A DNA stretch of 64,000 nt. Origin: Plasmopara viticola (Eukaryota; Oomycota; Peronosporomycetes; Peronosporales; Peronosporaceae). The stretch spans positions 124,001 through 188,000 of the forward strand of contig MBPM02000036.1 of NCBI GenBank assembly GCA_001695595.3, given 5' to 3'. A model generated the notes under the pieces. That model made no database searches. It saw nothing but the letters and a program-made list of their open reading frames with translations, and had not been told where the DNA came from. A program made the translations under genes and the position numbers. Positions within the stretch are counted from its first letter, which is position 1, and each line of letters starts with the position of its first letter. Positions 1-14,600 of this stretch are shown piece after piece.

Positions 1-246
1 GGTTTCTTACGCACGGCACCGCGAACGTGTGCTTGCTGTGCCGAGCGCGTCTGCAAACGATGTTGTGTCAAGAAGCAAGTGTGCGTCGTGTCGTCACGGA
101 ACCAGAGCAAAGTCAATGATCGAAAACTTATCTTTTGCGCACAGTGCATTGCTGAGGCCTCCAAGAGCAACGCTGCGCTGATTCTTCGCGACGAGCTTCT
201 AGAACAGCATGCAATACCCCCGACCTTGAATGACGGAATTGAATGA
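1..246 (+). CDS. FYVE-type zinc-finger protein, C-terminal part only
   Basis: The window opens inside an open reading frame that runs in frame 1 to a TGA at 244-246, giving 81 visible residues. It shows three CxxC pairs: residues 10/13, residues 18/21 inside an RVCKRC string, and a CAQC pair about 30 residues further on. A basic stretch around KKQVCVV lies between the last two pairs. This spacing is that of the second half of a FYVE finger, which binds PI3P on endosomal membranes. Oomycetes have a very large set of FYVE proteins with this basic run between the last Cys pairs. The N-terminal half, any START-like domain and the start codon lie outside the window. After the finger the protein ends with a short unremarkable tail. 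Family assignment is fairly safe; the specific role is unknown. Confidence 0.7.
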   Translation, partial: GFLRTAPRTCACCAERVCKRCCVKKQVCVVSSRNQSKVNDRKLIFCAQCIAEASKSNAALILRDELLEQHAIPPTLNDGIE

Positions 247-3200
247 TGACGTATAAGAGGTCGTTTTGTATCAAAGAGGGTGTAAGCATTGTGATCCTGT
301 GTGGCCAAATACCCTCTCAACAGGAATCAACTCCGTCGCGGTATTATCTAGTCATCGCCACGGATCTGTCGTCACAGGAAATACGTTGTTCCCGCTGCTG
401 CTGTATATCTTACAGAAAGGCTGCTGTTGGCGCACGAGCAGCTGAGCGACGTCTACTCCACATTAAGTCAATGAGCAAGACACTGATTGCTTGCACCACA
501 GTTACTAGAATAATCCATGCGCTTTGTGCCGCCCCTAAATAACGTAACATTAATCAGCCGCCCCATAGCCCTAAATCCCAATGCAAGTTTTATTTGCACT
601 TATTATAAACCTGCTTTTTAGAATAATGACCTTCTGTCGCGATCGCATCAAGAGAACACTCTGCTTGGTCTCCTAGTACTTAATTGATTGCTCGTTCATG
701 CCAAAGTATGAGAACCTGCTCTTATGATCATTTGTCGCAATCGCATCAATTCCATACGTGCAAGGTTTGTTGCATTGCATATCCTACAGACCAATGGCAT
801 AGATCATTATTACAGCTTTAAGGTACTGCAGGGGCTGCTTAACGAATAGAGGGCTGGTTAGCGGCTTCCTTTTTCGATAGACAAGCATTTTGTTGAAAAC
901 GCGGATGGACGACATCGTTTCAGCAAAAGGCAAGCGCGCTGATGCAGCTCATTCTTGCCTATACAAGATATCCCTGACTTTGCGTATCTTTCATGCTTTA
1001 TCAGGGGCAACTATTCGGTCTATGATACGCAAGTTGCAATAAAATTTTATAAATCGATCACAGCATAGTACAAATCCAAACACCCATACAGAATACAGCC
1101 TTTGCCGACAATTATTTGGTTGTTCCATTGTCGGGAGTAATCGTGCAAGCAAACAGTAGACCATGAGATCGGCAAGTCTAACTCTGACTTTTTAGAGTTT
1201 TGCTTGTCACGATCATGATCGATCTTTACATCTTGTGCTCCATGCAAAAGAATTGTTATATTGTGATTGTTTTACAGATGGTAGGATTAGAAGGAGGTAG
1301 AGTTGACGATGAAAGTCTTTACGTAAAAGAATTGTATTGAAGTATGGTAGCGATGGATTCAATACCATAAAAATTTGGTGATGATGTTGCAAGTGTGACT
1401 CAGTATGAATAAAGCCAGTAGTCGAGATGTTTGTGCTGTCACCTAAATTTCTCAAGATGAAGACGACGTGGAAGCTCAGAAAATGAATTTGTTGTATTGA
1501 CGAAGCAATTATTAATAGATTGAGGAGTTGAAAATCCAGTGCAAAGTAGGACTGGAAGAAAGACACTCTTCGTGTATATTTATCAAAAATAAGGCTAAAG
1601 GATGATATCTTCGACTTTGAAGACGCCGTCCAAACCTGTGGACAACAGACGAGACTACATTGAATTATTCAGGCTTCTGAGCAAACACGCCATGCAGTGT
1701 TAACTTTCCGCTCGCGCTCGCACCCTATTTCTTCATTGTAGTAATAGTTTCTAAACGCTGGTGGTCGCAAAATGAAACCTTTCCGAGGTACAAGTGCGAA
1801 GCGGCTTTATTTTTAGTTATTGAAGGCGACTGAATACGATGATTAGAAGGAAGGAAGTGAAGACAATCTAGGTCTTAGATGAACGCAAAATTTCTAATAC
1901 CAACTTGTCTTTAAATCACACGACGCATTACAAGACGCAACTTACCATGCTAAACCACTTTTTCTCCTTGACTCTTGCAGCCGATCTCGGCACTGTAAGC
2001 TCTTAGGTCTTTGTTCGAATCATCCAGGTATATGACTATGGTGAGGTTTCGTAACAATCAGCATGCACTTTCTTATTCGTGGCGGAAGGATTGTTGCATT
2101 AGGACGTGCAGAGTCAGTCAGTGAGCGCGCGAAATCATTAATTGCAATCTAAAGCTAAACGAGAAACATATCAGTTACTTGCCAAAGCTACGTACAGCGT
2201 ACTCTTTCCGTGATACATCTGTCATCTTCCAAGTTGTCAAGTACTTTTACTCTGTAAATTGCGCATCCAGAAGGAATGTAGCAGTACGTGGCATCAATTT
2301 ATGACTAGGTTGGTAGTCCAGCTTTATACATTGGGTAGCCGCCTATGTGACGTATCGCTCGACGCAATGACGGCATCACGTACGTGTTCCCCATGGATTT
2401 GGGATGGGGTCACACAACTTTGGAAGCGTACAAGACGATTCGGTGGGATTGGTGTTTACAATCTAAGAAAAGACTGCTTTATCTCATGCATTACGTATCC
2501 AACTTTTGTTCCACACTCTGTAATAAAGGATATCAAAGTTTTCTGGCAATCAACATTTTTTTAAGTTTCTAAGGGCAAACAATTTTTACTACAGTAGATC
2601 GGCTTTACACATCGGTTCCCATGAGGACTTGGGGACAGTAATATGATAATTCTTTGTAAAGTTTTATTGCTTAACATTTGAAAGCTGAAAGGGTTTCTCA
2701 TTCTTTTCCGGCGAGGAGATTTTCTTGCTTGTCGTATGGGGGCACCCTTGGGTATTCCCTAGCACTTCCACCACCAAAGCTTAATCGTAAAGCCCTTCTG
2801 ACATCACTTTTAATGAATTACTGCAATCCGCAACCTTAGCAATTTACTTGTCAAGTGGGTCGGATACAACTCGCCCACGACTTCGAAAAAATGCTAATGT
2901 AGGTGCTAAGAGCGTTAACCCCGATCGCGAAAACAGCGTCACTTCAACCTTACCCCCACGCGCGGACATAGATCAAACGACATTCGAGCGAGTAGGCTAA
3001 CGTCGTTTCAATGGGTACCCGAAGTAAAACGTAAATACGCCACTGACGCCCGTAGGAGCGCCTCTTCTTCACTACACCGTCCGAAAAAATGATAAAAAAG
3101 ATCGTTTTTGTCTCAATCTTGCGTCTTCCTTATTAAAAGCAGCAGCTCCGGCGCAACTGAACGCGTGTAAAAAATATTATTTGTGGTGTTGCTCTTGGTG

Positions 3201-6200
3201 CTTAGGCCGCGGCTTTTTTAGATGACCTCGGGCCCTCGAAAACCTTGAGGAGATAGACATCACACATAATGAGCTTAACAATGGAATGGATCACCGCGCG
3301 TCTTGGCGTGAGGTGCTCGAATTGTGTTGAGAAGTCGCTTTACTTCTTCGTTTCCCATATGTGGCCGGCTGCTGAAGGCGCACAACCTCATTAATACTCG
3401 GCTGTCAGCCTTTTGGCCAATACGGCGGTGTCTTTGAAACTATCAGTTGCCGTTTACGTGCTGTCCGTACTGCCTTACACACACGGTCGAGCGAGAGGTG
3501 CAACAAAAAATAGGGAGTGAGAGCCTTGAAGTCGTGAGGATCGAAGTCATATTAAAGGCCCCACTAGAAATGCTTGATACATCGGCACCGGCTTTGGAAG
3601 GTCGATGGAGTGTTACGTTTCATACCTATCTAGGACCGTCAAAGGCTCGATAAAATATGGTAATTAATTTTGCTCGTACCCTTATGGCGGTTTTTAATGG
3701 TACATTTTTTTCAAATAGAATCTGTTGGATTCCTTTTTATGTTGGTCCGATAATCTATTTAGTCCAAGGCGGATGCAATTGCCCTTGCTGATTATGCTAT
3801 TTCGACTTTCCGCATAATCCGAAAAATGCTTTTTAGTCAAAGGCTTGGAAGGAAATGTTTTTTTGGGCTCCCCCTTTCTTCTCTCGATAAAATTTATGCT
3901 CCTAGAGGTGGTAGTTTTAAGTAATTATTTCTTTTTGTAATGTAGTTAAATTGCTAGACGGTTTGCTCCACTAAAAGGTGATCCAGCTCGACCTGAATTT
4001 TCAACGGCTACGACCTAAGGCTCAAACATTTCCGAAGGCACAAGTTTCTATAGTTGGCGATCATTTTGGCCTAAACAAAAGTTATTCTCGGTCTTTATGG
4101 AACATTAGCGACCTTACAAGTACAAGTGAGTGGAAAAACATCCGGAAAATTGCAAGACGTACCAAAGGGCCAAGCTTTTGGCTCACACGTCGAGTTCCTC
4201 ACATAGATGACTTGCCAGAACTGGCGGACTGTTGCACGTCCATAAGCCGCGACTTTGTGGTTGGCTCGGTGAAACACGGGCATAGCGCTGATTGTGTGCT
4301 GCATGAAGATATGCCCAAACCAACATTTTATGGATCTGGTAAACAAAATATAAAGTCTGCCGAAAATGATGGAATCAGATCAGAACAATAGAGGTTTATC
4401 CTCCGACATATCGTCAGACGACGATGAAAAGCTTATCGACACAGTACGCAGTATGTGCGCTAAGGCGCCTATATACGGGTCGGTATACTGACTATGGTTG
4501 CTTGTCATAATGGCGCGACTTACGCATCAACGTGCTTCACGCCTTTCTACGTAGATACGAAAGGCTACGGTCAAGTCTCATAGAAGTCTTCAGGTGCCCT
4601 CGGCACCTCTTGGAAGCTATAATTCCGCATTTGACCTTGCAAGTAAAACATTATGGCTGACCATACAGTTCTGGTAGTGCTCACAGTCACCGCCATATTG
4701 GCCGCAAGGCTGAGAAACTGAGTATGTGTAAGGCTGTGTGCCGTAAGCATCCGGCCGAATTCGAAGCTCACTACAAATAAATAGGAACTTCTGGACACAG
4801 TTTGAACACTTCATCCTGAGACGCACGGCGGTCGATCCGACTGTAAATCCCATATGACTTATGATATGAAGTCCAATAGTACGAGTTGAGCCATTTCGGT
4901 TTGTGCATTGTGAGAGAATACAAACTTTTTACAAAATGTCAGTGCCACCTTGGCCATGGTCATTCTGTTCTGTATTGTACTCTTTAATATTGGTGTGTGT
5001 ATATGCTTGTCCATGTTTGGCTCTGCATGCCATGCTCCGGCGGTATGAACAAGTGTAAAAACAAGATTGAGAGTAAGACCATTCTGCATTGTAAGATACA
5101 GCAGCTATAAGAACTGATTGCGCCTGCAGTCGCTAACCTCGCGAAAATTTTGTATGGGCTTCGCAGCATCTTATGTGCTGTCCCAGCATTAATTGTATAG
5201 GGAACGTGGCCCACTTGCATATCCTGGTAAATGGAGAGCACTATTGTGCTTAAGGCTACCGAAACCTTGGTGGAGCTTTTGCTAATTGATGCTTCACAAG
5301 AAATCATGGATCGGTCAAGAAGCGTCGTCACTTTAATCGGCATCACATATACTCTGTTGTGGTGACGTTGGCTGGTCTACATGTGACAGAAGTGTGCGTG
5401 GATCGATAAGAATGCTTAAGCAAAGTGTGTATTGAAAGCAAGTGCTGTGGTGCAGGACTGCTCTTTTTCACCCGATCGCGTTTGAAGCCCACGTGATTTT
5501 GGCATCTTTTTTAAAACATAATTTACTAAGGCATCTTGAAGAGCTTCTGGCCAGTCAAATTCGTTGCTTGCGGATTGCATCGGCCATACAAAGACTCTGC
5601 ATGTGCTTCTTAGAGCGAGTTTATTTCTTATATATATATTTTAAAAGTTTTGCACATAGGCTTAAGTCTTTTATCTCATCGCGATCGTGCAACAACATGT
5701 AATATAATCGTAAAGGTGAGACTTACCAGTCGGCCGAGTCACCTAGCGATGACCGAACCGGCGACTGAGAAGGTTGCTTCTTGAATCAGTATCAAAAGCT
5801 TAGTCTCCCTTGACCGTGAGTGCGAAGTGCTTCGTCCGCCATAGGGCTTTATGACTTATTGGCTCTGAAGGACCATTTTTTGCCACGATGGGAAACGCTT
5901 GCAAAGTGTTCGTCTAATCTTGGTGATTTGTAGATGCATCTGCCTTTGGATGATGAAGCGGATAAGGAAGACCCCAGCCACTCTTGCCGAATCCTTTGTT
6001 CAGTAAAACGGCGAAATAGCTAGTATCCTGTCAGAACAATCTCATCAAAGAGTAAATGACCTGTCGTCTGGCCCATCGATCTCTTTCGGCAAGACAGAGA
6101 AGCCTTTTCTAATTTCAAAATTTGAGACATATTTTATGATGACCTAATTGACGATGTCACCATGACCAAAGACGAGAAAAGAGGGTATAGTATAAGATAA

Positions 6201-9200
6201 GACAATACCTTGTTTATTAAGACATTGACTCTCGTGACGAATATCACCAAAATTTTAGATGTGGGCTGCGTGGCTTACCAGCCGCCAGTCATAAGAGAAA
6301 GGTGTTCCTCCTCGAAAAAACGTTTGACTGGTTTGACAGAAAAAGGTTGGTTCTGCCGACGCAGGCTATTGGACCAAGCAATATACTCATTTGTTTTATG
6401 CGCCGTGCTTACCGAATGTTTTTTGTGGAATATAGATCCTACCAAGTTTACTTTAACGAGCCAATAATGTAGGGCAACCATACGTCGACAATGCGCACTA
6501 AATTAATTTTCACTTGAGAATTTCCTCGGGACTGCGAGAGTCATAATGATCCAGACAGCGGTTGAGGGACCCTTCACCTCTGTAAGACTACAAGTCGATC
6601 AAAGAACCTTTACTAGGTCATAGGGTGCTCCGATTCGCATTTATAAAATTTCTTTGCACCCTTGAGTTAAGAGTACAGTTTGCAGACTTGATGGATCCAA
6701 GGCAGCTTAGTCTTGGCTTTGTCATAGAATCAAGCCGCCAAATGGTGTCAATCTCACCGCACCTCGATATGTGGCAAAATGTTCTTAACGTTTCGATTGC
6801 TTCTGAACTTGGATCGCAACGGCCTCCAAGCAACAATAATAATGCCAGTCAGAAGACTTTAATGAGCCATGAGTAGCGCAAAATCTGCGCCACTTCACAG
6901 CAAAAACGGCACCCATTGAAATGCCTCTGTTTCACAACGCTCTCTACACAGAAGTGTCGCTCGCCTTGGTGTCTTGAAAGCGCAAAAAAGGCGGACTCCA
7001 CCTTGACCTTCTCCTTGATGAGCAACTTTTACGCAACCAAGTGTCCGCAATTTAATAATCAAACTGTTAGATCTTTGGTAACCTTAGACTTTTGGCGCAA
7101 ATAAAGGAGGGTTGAAATCTGCGAATTATGTGAAATATATATCCCACAGATGGTTCGACAGCCGCGCGCCTCATTATGAGGTGTCTAAATTCTGTTAAAA
7201 AGTCATTTTTTTTGGAAATGCGTTTTTGGAGCGACCGGCTCAACGCAATCGGACTTTTGGATACTCCGCCGCTTAGATTTTTGTGATAATGAATGACATT
7301 AAAGCTATGCCACTCAAGACTGAAGAATTTTGAACTTTTACGAAGTATAAGGCTCGGAGGATTATGATACCTCATAAGACGACCCACGCATAAAGTTGGG
7401 TGCATCGATGGTCAACGATGTAGACCAATTTTATTTTTATTTCCGAAAAAAGGTCAATGAAAGAACGTTTCAATTTATTTGCAAATACCAAACAGATTCT
7501 CTCGAGTGATAATTTTTCTTTCTTAAGGTACACATCTTCAATTAAAGCGCTTGTATCTCTCTGTTCTGTAAGTGCTTGAAAATGTGATTTTTTTGCTTTA
7601 TGCCGACGTAATCGCATTCTTTGCCCTGTTATTGCGCTAAGTCGACTACTTGCAAAGACATGCAGCAGAATGTATCAAGAAACTGACGTCACTTTATTAA
7701 TGTAGGTCACAAGCTTCTCCCTTACTGTTGCCAAGTGCTTGCAAAAATTAACGGTACACTTGGTGCCTTAGACCATGGATATAGAAGGTAAGAAGCTCAT
7801 TTATGCGTGGACTGCAATGATGAGTGCAACCTCAACCATTGATAATTAGTCGGCCAACTAATGTGACATCTCTGTGCACATGTTGCGCAGTGTGTCTTTA
7901 AGCACACGGTTGACTTCCTGTGTCTAGCCATATGTTCTAGTGTTGACATCAGCAAGCAGAGACTTAAAATTGGAACAGCATTTATCAAAAGGTGGCGATT
8001 ACGGAACCAATACTTTTTTTATTAACAGTCTTATTGTTTGTTTTCCAGTGGTTTTGGTTAGAGTACAACATCTGACTGTAATGGCACGCAAGCACTTTTC
8101 TACTTGTGCTGCTCTTCAGTTCTGGCAAGCCAATGCCAAAGTCGGGGCCTATGGACTACTAACAGTCTACCGCTGTAAGTGATTTGCAGCATCAGACAGC
8201 TTACACCTTTAAAATTATTCCTTCGAACGATACATATCGTGCAAATCAAGCTATGCCTCGCTCAGGATGTTTCTATGTCAAGTTAAGGAACTGAGTTTTG
8301 GCTGGCGACAAATTTAAACTTCACAGCCGGAATTATTTCGCTCCTTAAACATTTTAAAGCGCTCCATTAACCAGGTACAAACATATCCTTGTTATTTTGT
8401 TAATTTCCAGTCAAGCTTTTTTTGTCGGACCTCAATATCTTGCTGGTTCGTGAGTTTTAATTACCTCGCTCATTTGCATGTACAACTAGCAGTCCTCCAC
8501 AAGGGAAATTGTCGTCGAGAGCTGTCAAGCTTTCGGAGGCTGGTATGCATCAGCCAACACTCATCATACGGACTTAGATCTTCCCAGAAAGCGTAGCGAT
8601 TCCCCATTCTACTCGTGATTGGGTTCTGTCTAGTTCTTTGGGCACGCCTTCTTTCAGTGATCCTCTAGAGTCTCTGGGAGAGACCATAATTCATTTTGTC
8701 GACTATTAAAGATCATGTGTGCTTGCTTGCCGCAATCATACCAGCAAATGCTGCCTCCTTCGGTAGCGCTTCAATCAAAAGGACTGGACATCAGTGACAA
8801 CACTCCCTGGTGTCCAGGACAACATGTCAATATTCATTCGCGGCATTACACTTGACCAAATCTAAATTGTAGCTAATTTCCACCTTGAAAGCTCATATTC
8901 CTCCTTATCGCGTTGCTGCATGCGCACAGATCGAGATTTATCCATGGGCCCCTAATTTACTTGGTGGGTGAGCGATGGCGCATCATCAATAGAGGCTGTT
9001 GACCACCTAAATTTAGAAATGTAGTCACAAAGCTCGTACTTCTATTGCTTGCACACAAAAATTGCATCCATTGATACAACTAAACTTTTACCAGCTGAAG
9101 CGTTGCTTTCAGAATTTCCGCAAAACGATACACTTATGTGGAATAATTTATCTCTTAGCTCGGCCTCAAAGGCAAGAAAGTGTAAGTAGAATGCGCACTT

Positions 9201-10176
9201 GATCACCGATCACCCGTGACCAAGGCCGTTTGCGTGACTATCTCGGAGGCGCAACTTTTGAAAGCACCAAGCCTGTGCTGCTTGAGCTTTAATTCACAAA
9301 GTCTGCTCGTATTGCTCAAACGCCGTGACGTGATATAATTTATTAAGCAACGAAACGGCTACTGGTATAGCCTTTTCCTTAGGCCTACTTAAGCTTCCAG
9401 CGTTAAATTATATCTCATTTAAATTAAATAGGAGCAGTCCGTTGTTCACGAAGCTATGGTAACATTGAAGATGATGGCAGTTGACTCGTTATAATAAGCT
9501 TGCAACGCCGGTGAGCAATGTATGATTCTATGCACATTTACCTTCTAGTTTAAGTGTCCCATGCACCACGACAAGTGAGAAAAATCTAGCAGCAGTAAGC
9601 CCCTTTCCATTATGTACACTCAGACATTATTGCTCGCAGTGCCGACCATAAAATCTTGTAGTATACTTGCGCCCTTTATGAATGGTGGCTCCTCCCGCCC
9701 ATGATGTAAGATAAAAGTCTCTAGTGTCAATCAGCACGCATTACTGAAAGCTTCACAAGAGCCCGACGCGCCAATTACCGAGGGCGGGTGGCCTAATCTT
9801 TTCCAATTAGCAATTTTGTTCGCAATGCTTGATCTTTGAACGCCTAAAATTCTCCTTCGATACTAAGTCGGCTTTATATTATGTCTGTGCCGACAATGTC
9901 ACTATTGGCCAATCGTGCGAATCGTGCTAGAGATCGGGTTTAACAGGTCAAGTGCGTGGTGCCCAGCACTTTGCTCAATTAATAAAGCCCTGCACATTCT
10001 ATAGTGTAATACACACCACAATACAGTCAATGGTACCATTGACTACTTTTAACCTTCGTATCAAATACATCTCGTAATTTAATCGTAATCGAGTGCGAGG
10101 TTGATCGCTTTCCGCGCGCGCAACAGCATTCCGCATTCGGCTTCATCCTCACCACCCAGCTCTCGACCTCTCGACA
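247..10176. other. Gene-free stretch of about 10 kb
   Basis: No reading frame here looks like a real gene. The open frames are short and mostly lack a sensible ATG, and they match no family that I recognise. The longest is a 137-codon frame at 3978-4391 (+) that starts with GTG and is followed by stop-riddled, vaguely protein-like sequence up to about 5700. That could be an old mobile element or pseudogene beyond recognition. Composition is moderately AT-rich with no satellite array, no long perfect repeat and no tRNA that I could fold by eye. Confidence 0.5.
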
Positions 10177-11652
10177 ATGGTCATCGTACGTCTCAACCTC
10201 CTGACCGTGGCGTAACGCTGACGATGGAATTCGCTAACATCAGATATTAACATATGTCTTCTTCAGGCCAATAACGCTACTCTCGAAGAGCAGGACCCGG
10301 AAATCTTCCACCTCATCGAGGCCGAGAAGAACCGCCAATGGAAATGTCTTGAACTCATTGCTTCCGAGAACTTTACTTCGCGCGCCGTGATGGATTGCTT
10401 GGGTTCATGCCTCACGAACAAGTACGCGGAGGGTCTGCCAAATGCGCGCTACTACGGTGGCAATGAGGTCATCGACAAGATTGAAATCTTGTGCCAGCAG
10501 CGCGCTCTTGCAGCGTACGATTTGGATGCTGAAAAGTGGGGCGTCAATGTGCAGCCATACTCGGGCTCGCCCGCTAACTTTGCCGTGTACACGGCGCTAC
10601 TGCGCCCTCACGACCGCATCATGGGTTTAGACTTGCCTAGTGGAGGTCACCTGACCCACGGGTTTTACACGTACTCAAAGGCAGAGAACACGCGCAAGGC
10701 CGTGTCTGCCACGTCTGTGTATTTCGAATCCTTGCCGTACCGCGTGAACGCTGACACTGGACTGATTGACTTTGAGAAGCTCGCCGAGCAAGCCGCTCTT
10801 TTCAAACCTGCGATGATTATATGTGGCGGCAGCGCGTATCCGCGTGATTGGGACTATGCTGCCTTTCGTAAAATCGCCGATGACAACGGCGCTCTGCTCA
10901 TGTGCGACATGGCCCACTACAGCGGCCTCGTTGCGACGAAGGAGCACGCCAGTCCTTTTGATCATTGTGACATTGTGACTACGACCACGCACAAGTCGCT
11001 GCGGGGACCTCGTGCTGGCATGATATTCTTCCGTCGTGACGAGCGTAAGTTTGAGCCTCGTATCAACAACGCCGTCTTCCCTGCTCTCCAGGGTGGTCCA
11101 CACGAGCACCAAATTGCTGGCATTGCTGCGCAGCTTAAGGAGGTGCAGACGCCAGAGTTCAAGGCATACGTGCAGCAACTGAAGGCCAACGCTAAGGTGT
11201 TGGCAAAGACGTTGACTGATCTCGGCTACTCAATGTGTACAGGTGGCACTGATAACCACCTGATTCTGTGGGACTTACGTCCGCAAGGCGTTACGGGCTC
11301 GAAGCTCGAGAAGCTATGCGACATGGTCTGTATCACGCTGAACAAGAACGCTGTCTTGGGGGACCGCAGCGCTCTAACTCCTGGTGGTGTGCGTGTTGGT
11401 ACGCCTGCTTTGACAAGTCGTGGCTTCAAGGAGGCGGAGTTTGTCAAGATTGCCGAGTTTCTTGACCGTGCCGTGAAGCTGTGCTTAGAAATCCAGTCTA
11501 CGAGTGGCAAGAAGCTCGTGGACTTTGTCAAGAGCGCCGAAGCTCATGAAGGCGTCAAGCAACTGCGTCGTGATGTCAACGCTCTCGCCACTTCCTTCGA
11601 AATGCCTGGCTTTAAGATCTCCGAGATGCGCAACAAGACCATTGAGGAATGA
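10177..11652 (+). CDS. SHMT: Serine hydroxymethyltransferase, cytosolic type
   Basis: This PLP enzyme interconverts serine and glycine and charges tetrahydrofolate with a one-carbon unit. The gene has two exons. Exon 1 is 10177-10185 and encodes only Met-Val-Ile. An 81-bp intron follows (10186-10266, GTACGT...TTCAG), and exon 2 is 10267-11652, for 464 residues in all. The join is in phase 0 and exon 2 then reads into the family's usual N-terminal region. Hallmarks are LIASENF, the NKYAEG...ARYYGGNE block, HLTHGFYT and the PLP-lysine motif [12 protein letters not shown] with the lysine near residue 246. The length matches cytosolic SHMT and nothing resembles a mitochondrial presequence. No frameshift or stop is seen. 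The tiny first exon means the obvious open frame starting inside exon 2 would miss the true start. The upstream 100 bp hold a pyrimidine-rich CTTCATCCTCACC stretch that may be the initiator. Confidence 0.96.
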
Positions 11653-14600
11653 GCTATTGGTAGGATCTACTTGTTCGAACCCATTCAGTCAGCTTCACTT
11701 TTCATCAAGTTGCTCTGCAACTGGGAGCTGCTTTTCTCCGATGCACCTTGCCAGTCCAGAATTAAATTAGTTGGGTTTTTATACACTCTACGACGCAATG
11801 GGTCACTCTTGGTCATTTTGGTATCCAAGTGTTACTCTTTAAACAGCCAATTCGCTTAACAAATATACAGGAACTGCATAGCATCATCGATATGGGTAAG
11901 TGATGGGCTCCGAGGCGTCCAAATCGTCAAGTATAGTGTCGCAGCCCTTAAGGTGTATAAATACGCTCCACTTGCCTTAAGTAATGACTAGATAGTTAAG
12001 ATTTTTTGTGCAATCTGTTTTCCGCGTCGAGCATAAACTCATTATCTTGCAGACGAACTTTCGCGCAGCCCAGACTATAAGGTGGCTCAATTTAGCTGAG
12101 TTAAAGCTCTGAGCCAGTTCATGCACTTCGTCATCGCATCAAAATCAAATAGCGATTGTAATCATATCGCTATGGATGGCCAGACGGACTCAATTTAACT
12201 GTAAGATAGATTCAGCAAACGCAAGAAGCACCAACGCATCAGTGCTTCATTTTGAAAGCAAAAAAAGTTGCATCTCGAGGTTGGATTATTCAAGTCTCGT
12301 TTCATCAATGCACTTGAGATTATTGCTTGCGGTTGTTAAAGAAAAATCGAATTTCTGAGTAAAATGACGAAGCCAGGTTATATTATACTTGTGGCGCAGA
12401 GTGGATGAACGAACGGCTCAGCTTCATATCCGACGATGAGCAAGTCTTAAAGCTCATCTCCCACTGCGATTGTATAACCGTGATTGGGCGTTCAATTCGG
12501 GTTACTTATATATTGTAGCCATATTTTCGGTGACGCCGCTTTCACTCATTCTATGATGCACTTGCAGATGTCATGTTGGCCAGTCAATTGTCATTGAGCC
12601 GAAGCTGCACGCTTTAATAATAAATTCTCTCCCATTTCTTTTAAAATTTGAGGGGCTACTTCTATGTGCCATCTGCGACTCATATTGGATGTAAGCATCT
12701 CCGACATTTAAGGACCTTGTTTCATAAGTTTAAGGCCTAGAGCGCGTAGTTACCTTGCTTCGAAGCAAGTCGCTCGACTCGCGCTCCCATATGTAGATGT
12801 GGTAGCACTCTCTGCCCAAAATTCTGATTCTGTCACATCAAATAGTCGCCCTCTTGTACCTAAAAATGACACCAGCACTTCAGCGTTTACCAGGCCTAAA
12901 TTGTTGTACGGCTCATGATAACTTGAATTGGTTATTGATTGTGCCCGCAAATTTTGAGCATGACGAGCATGCACGCTATCCTCACGTGATAACGCGTGGG
13001 TGCAGGTTTACAAGGAATCATCGTAGTAATACTAAATTTTGAGTCCAAAGTCTACTCCTTCCAATCCGATCTATTGGCTTCAAACATTCTATCGCGAACG
13101 TGCATGAGTCACTTAGTTGCTTCGACGCGAAGTCTAGCGCATTGCTGGAGGGCAGACCTTAGCAAGCCACTCAGTCATTTCTTTATCAAGCCTAGGCCAC
13201 GACTTTAGGTCATTAGCCGGACGCAAAGATTTTTTACACTAAAATTAAATTTCATCGCCCGAACACGAGGGTACTTTGATGTAGAGCAGCAAGTAATTTG
13301 CTCTGGCATAATAAATACAAACCCAGCGACTAGGGTCTTACAAATCTGATGCCTCGGAGCTTTCGCATATAAACTTTGCAATTTGTCTCCAGCGACGCAC
13401 TTAACTCTCTCTGTGTTTGACCATCGATTTACAGATGGTCCGTCAAACACGATCAAAGAACATTGCTGATGGTTAGAGTCCAATACGATCATAAGGCGAG
13501 CACTTTTACTCACCCTCCACAAAATTCATGGTATTTGTGCTGTAATCTGGCAGGTCGAGCACAAACTTTCACTATCGAACTGCCAGCAGCACAATGACAC
13601 AAAATGTTGCCAGTTGTGTGATTGCATTTGGCAAGGGCTTTACCCGCTGACACACTTCGCATATGCGCACATATGTGATAGTTCACTTATGTATCCTCCG
13701 TCTACAAGAGTGAATGCTGACTAAGCCATACGTCTTCTTTAATCAGGGTATCATCGGTATGAAAGGTTGGCTGTGAGAATAATTTATGCATACAATCAAT
13801 GCCTTAAGCAAACGTACTAGAGAGACATACTTATTTGCACCGTCGCTCTCGGCAAATAAGCAGAATTAATGCGTTAAATGATGACGCCAAGTCAGACCCT
13901 CCCCCACGCAGTATCAAAGGTGCGTAAAGAGAATTTTCTACTTTCTTATGTTAGCCATATGATCAACTCAAGCATTGCCATTAAAAGCTTACATATGAGT
14001 CATTGCAGGACATATGTGTACAGCACGCCGCTGAAAAATATGAACCGTAGTCGTGAAATACTCCAGGCTTTACACTTTGCTGTGTAAACTAACTCAAACA
14101 CTCTTAAGTATCGGGTATCGGTAGCTCTCAAAAGTGCGGGTAATTTTGAATTAGTAGGGTAGACCCCCAAAAGTGTTCACCAAATTCTGAGATCGGGAAT
14201 GCATTAGACAAAAACGAATTTACACATTAGTGTTATTAATCAAGCGAAAAAAGGAGTTGTGTAATAAGCGAAAATGAGATTTGACAAGTGGCAAAAGGTA
14301 TGTTTGACTAACATCACAAATCTCTCTAAGACGTTTAATGCGATCATATCCTTTCGAGACGATTCAAGGCCAAAATTATTTTATGTAAGATGCTCAGGTT
14401 GCCGGATATCGAATGAGTTTTAACAGCTTTTATCTCACATTCAACTTTGCGAGGAAGGTAAGAAAGGATGTCCGTATGGTGACTGAGAGTGATCATAGCC
14501 ACCATCATCCAAGAATCTAGTGACTTTTCGACGTAGTCGGACTCCTCACTGAGATGCGCAGCGGACACTTTAGCTGCAAAGGTCATGGTACAAAATTCTT

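Noticed and set aside
1990..2035. tRNA gene, from a GTTCGAATC T-loop-like string
   Set aside because: No matching acceptor, D or anticodon stems could be paired around it.
3978..4391. 137-codon plus-strand frame as a gene
   Set aside because: It begins with GTG, has no ATG until its last part, no recognisable motif and no adjoining exon; it is probably a mobile-element remnant or chance.
10675..11178. 167-codon minus-strand open frame
   Set aside because: It lies antisense to the SHMT coding exon and results from codon bias; it has no domain features.
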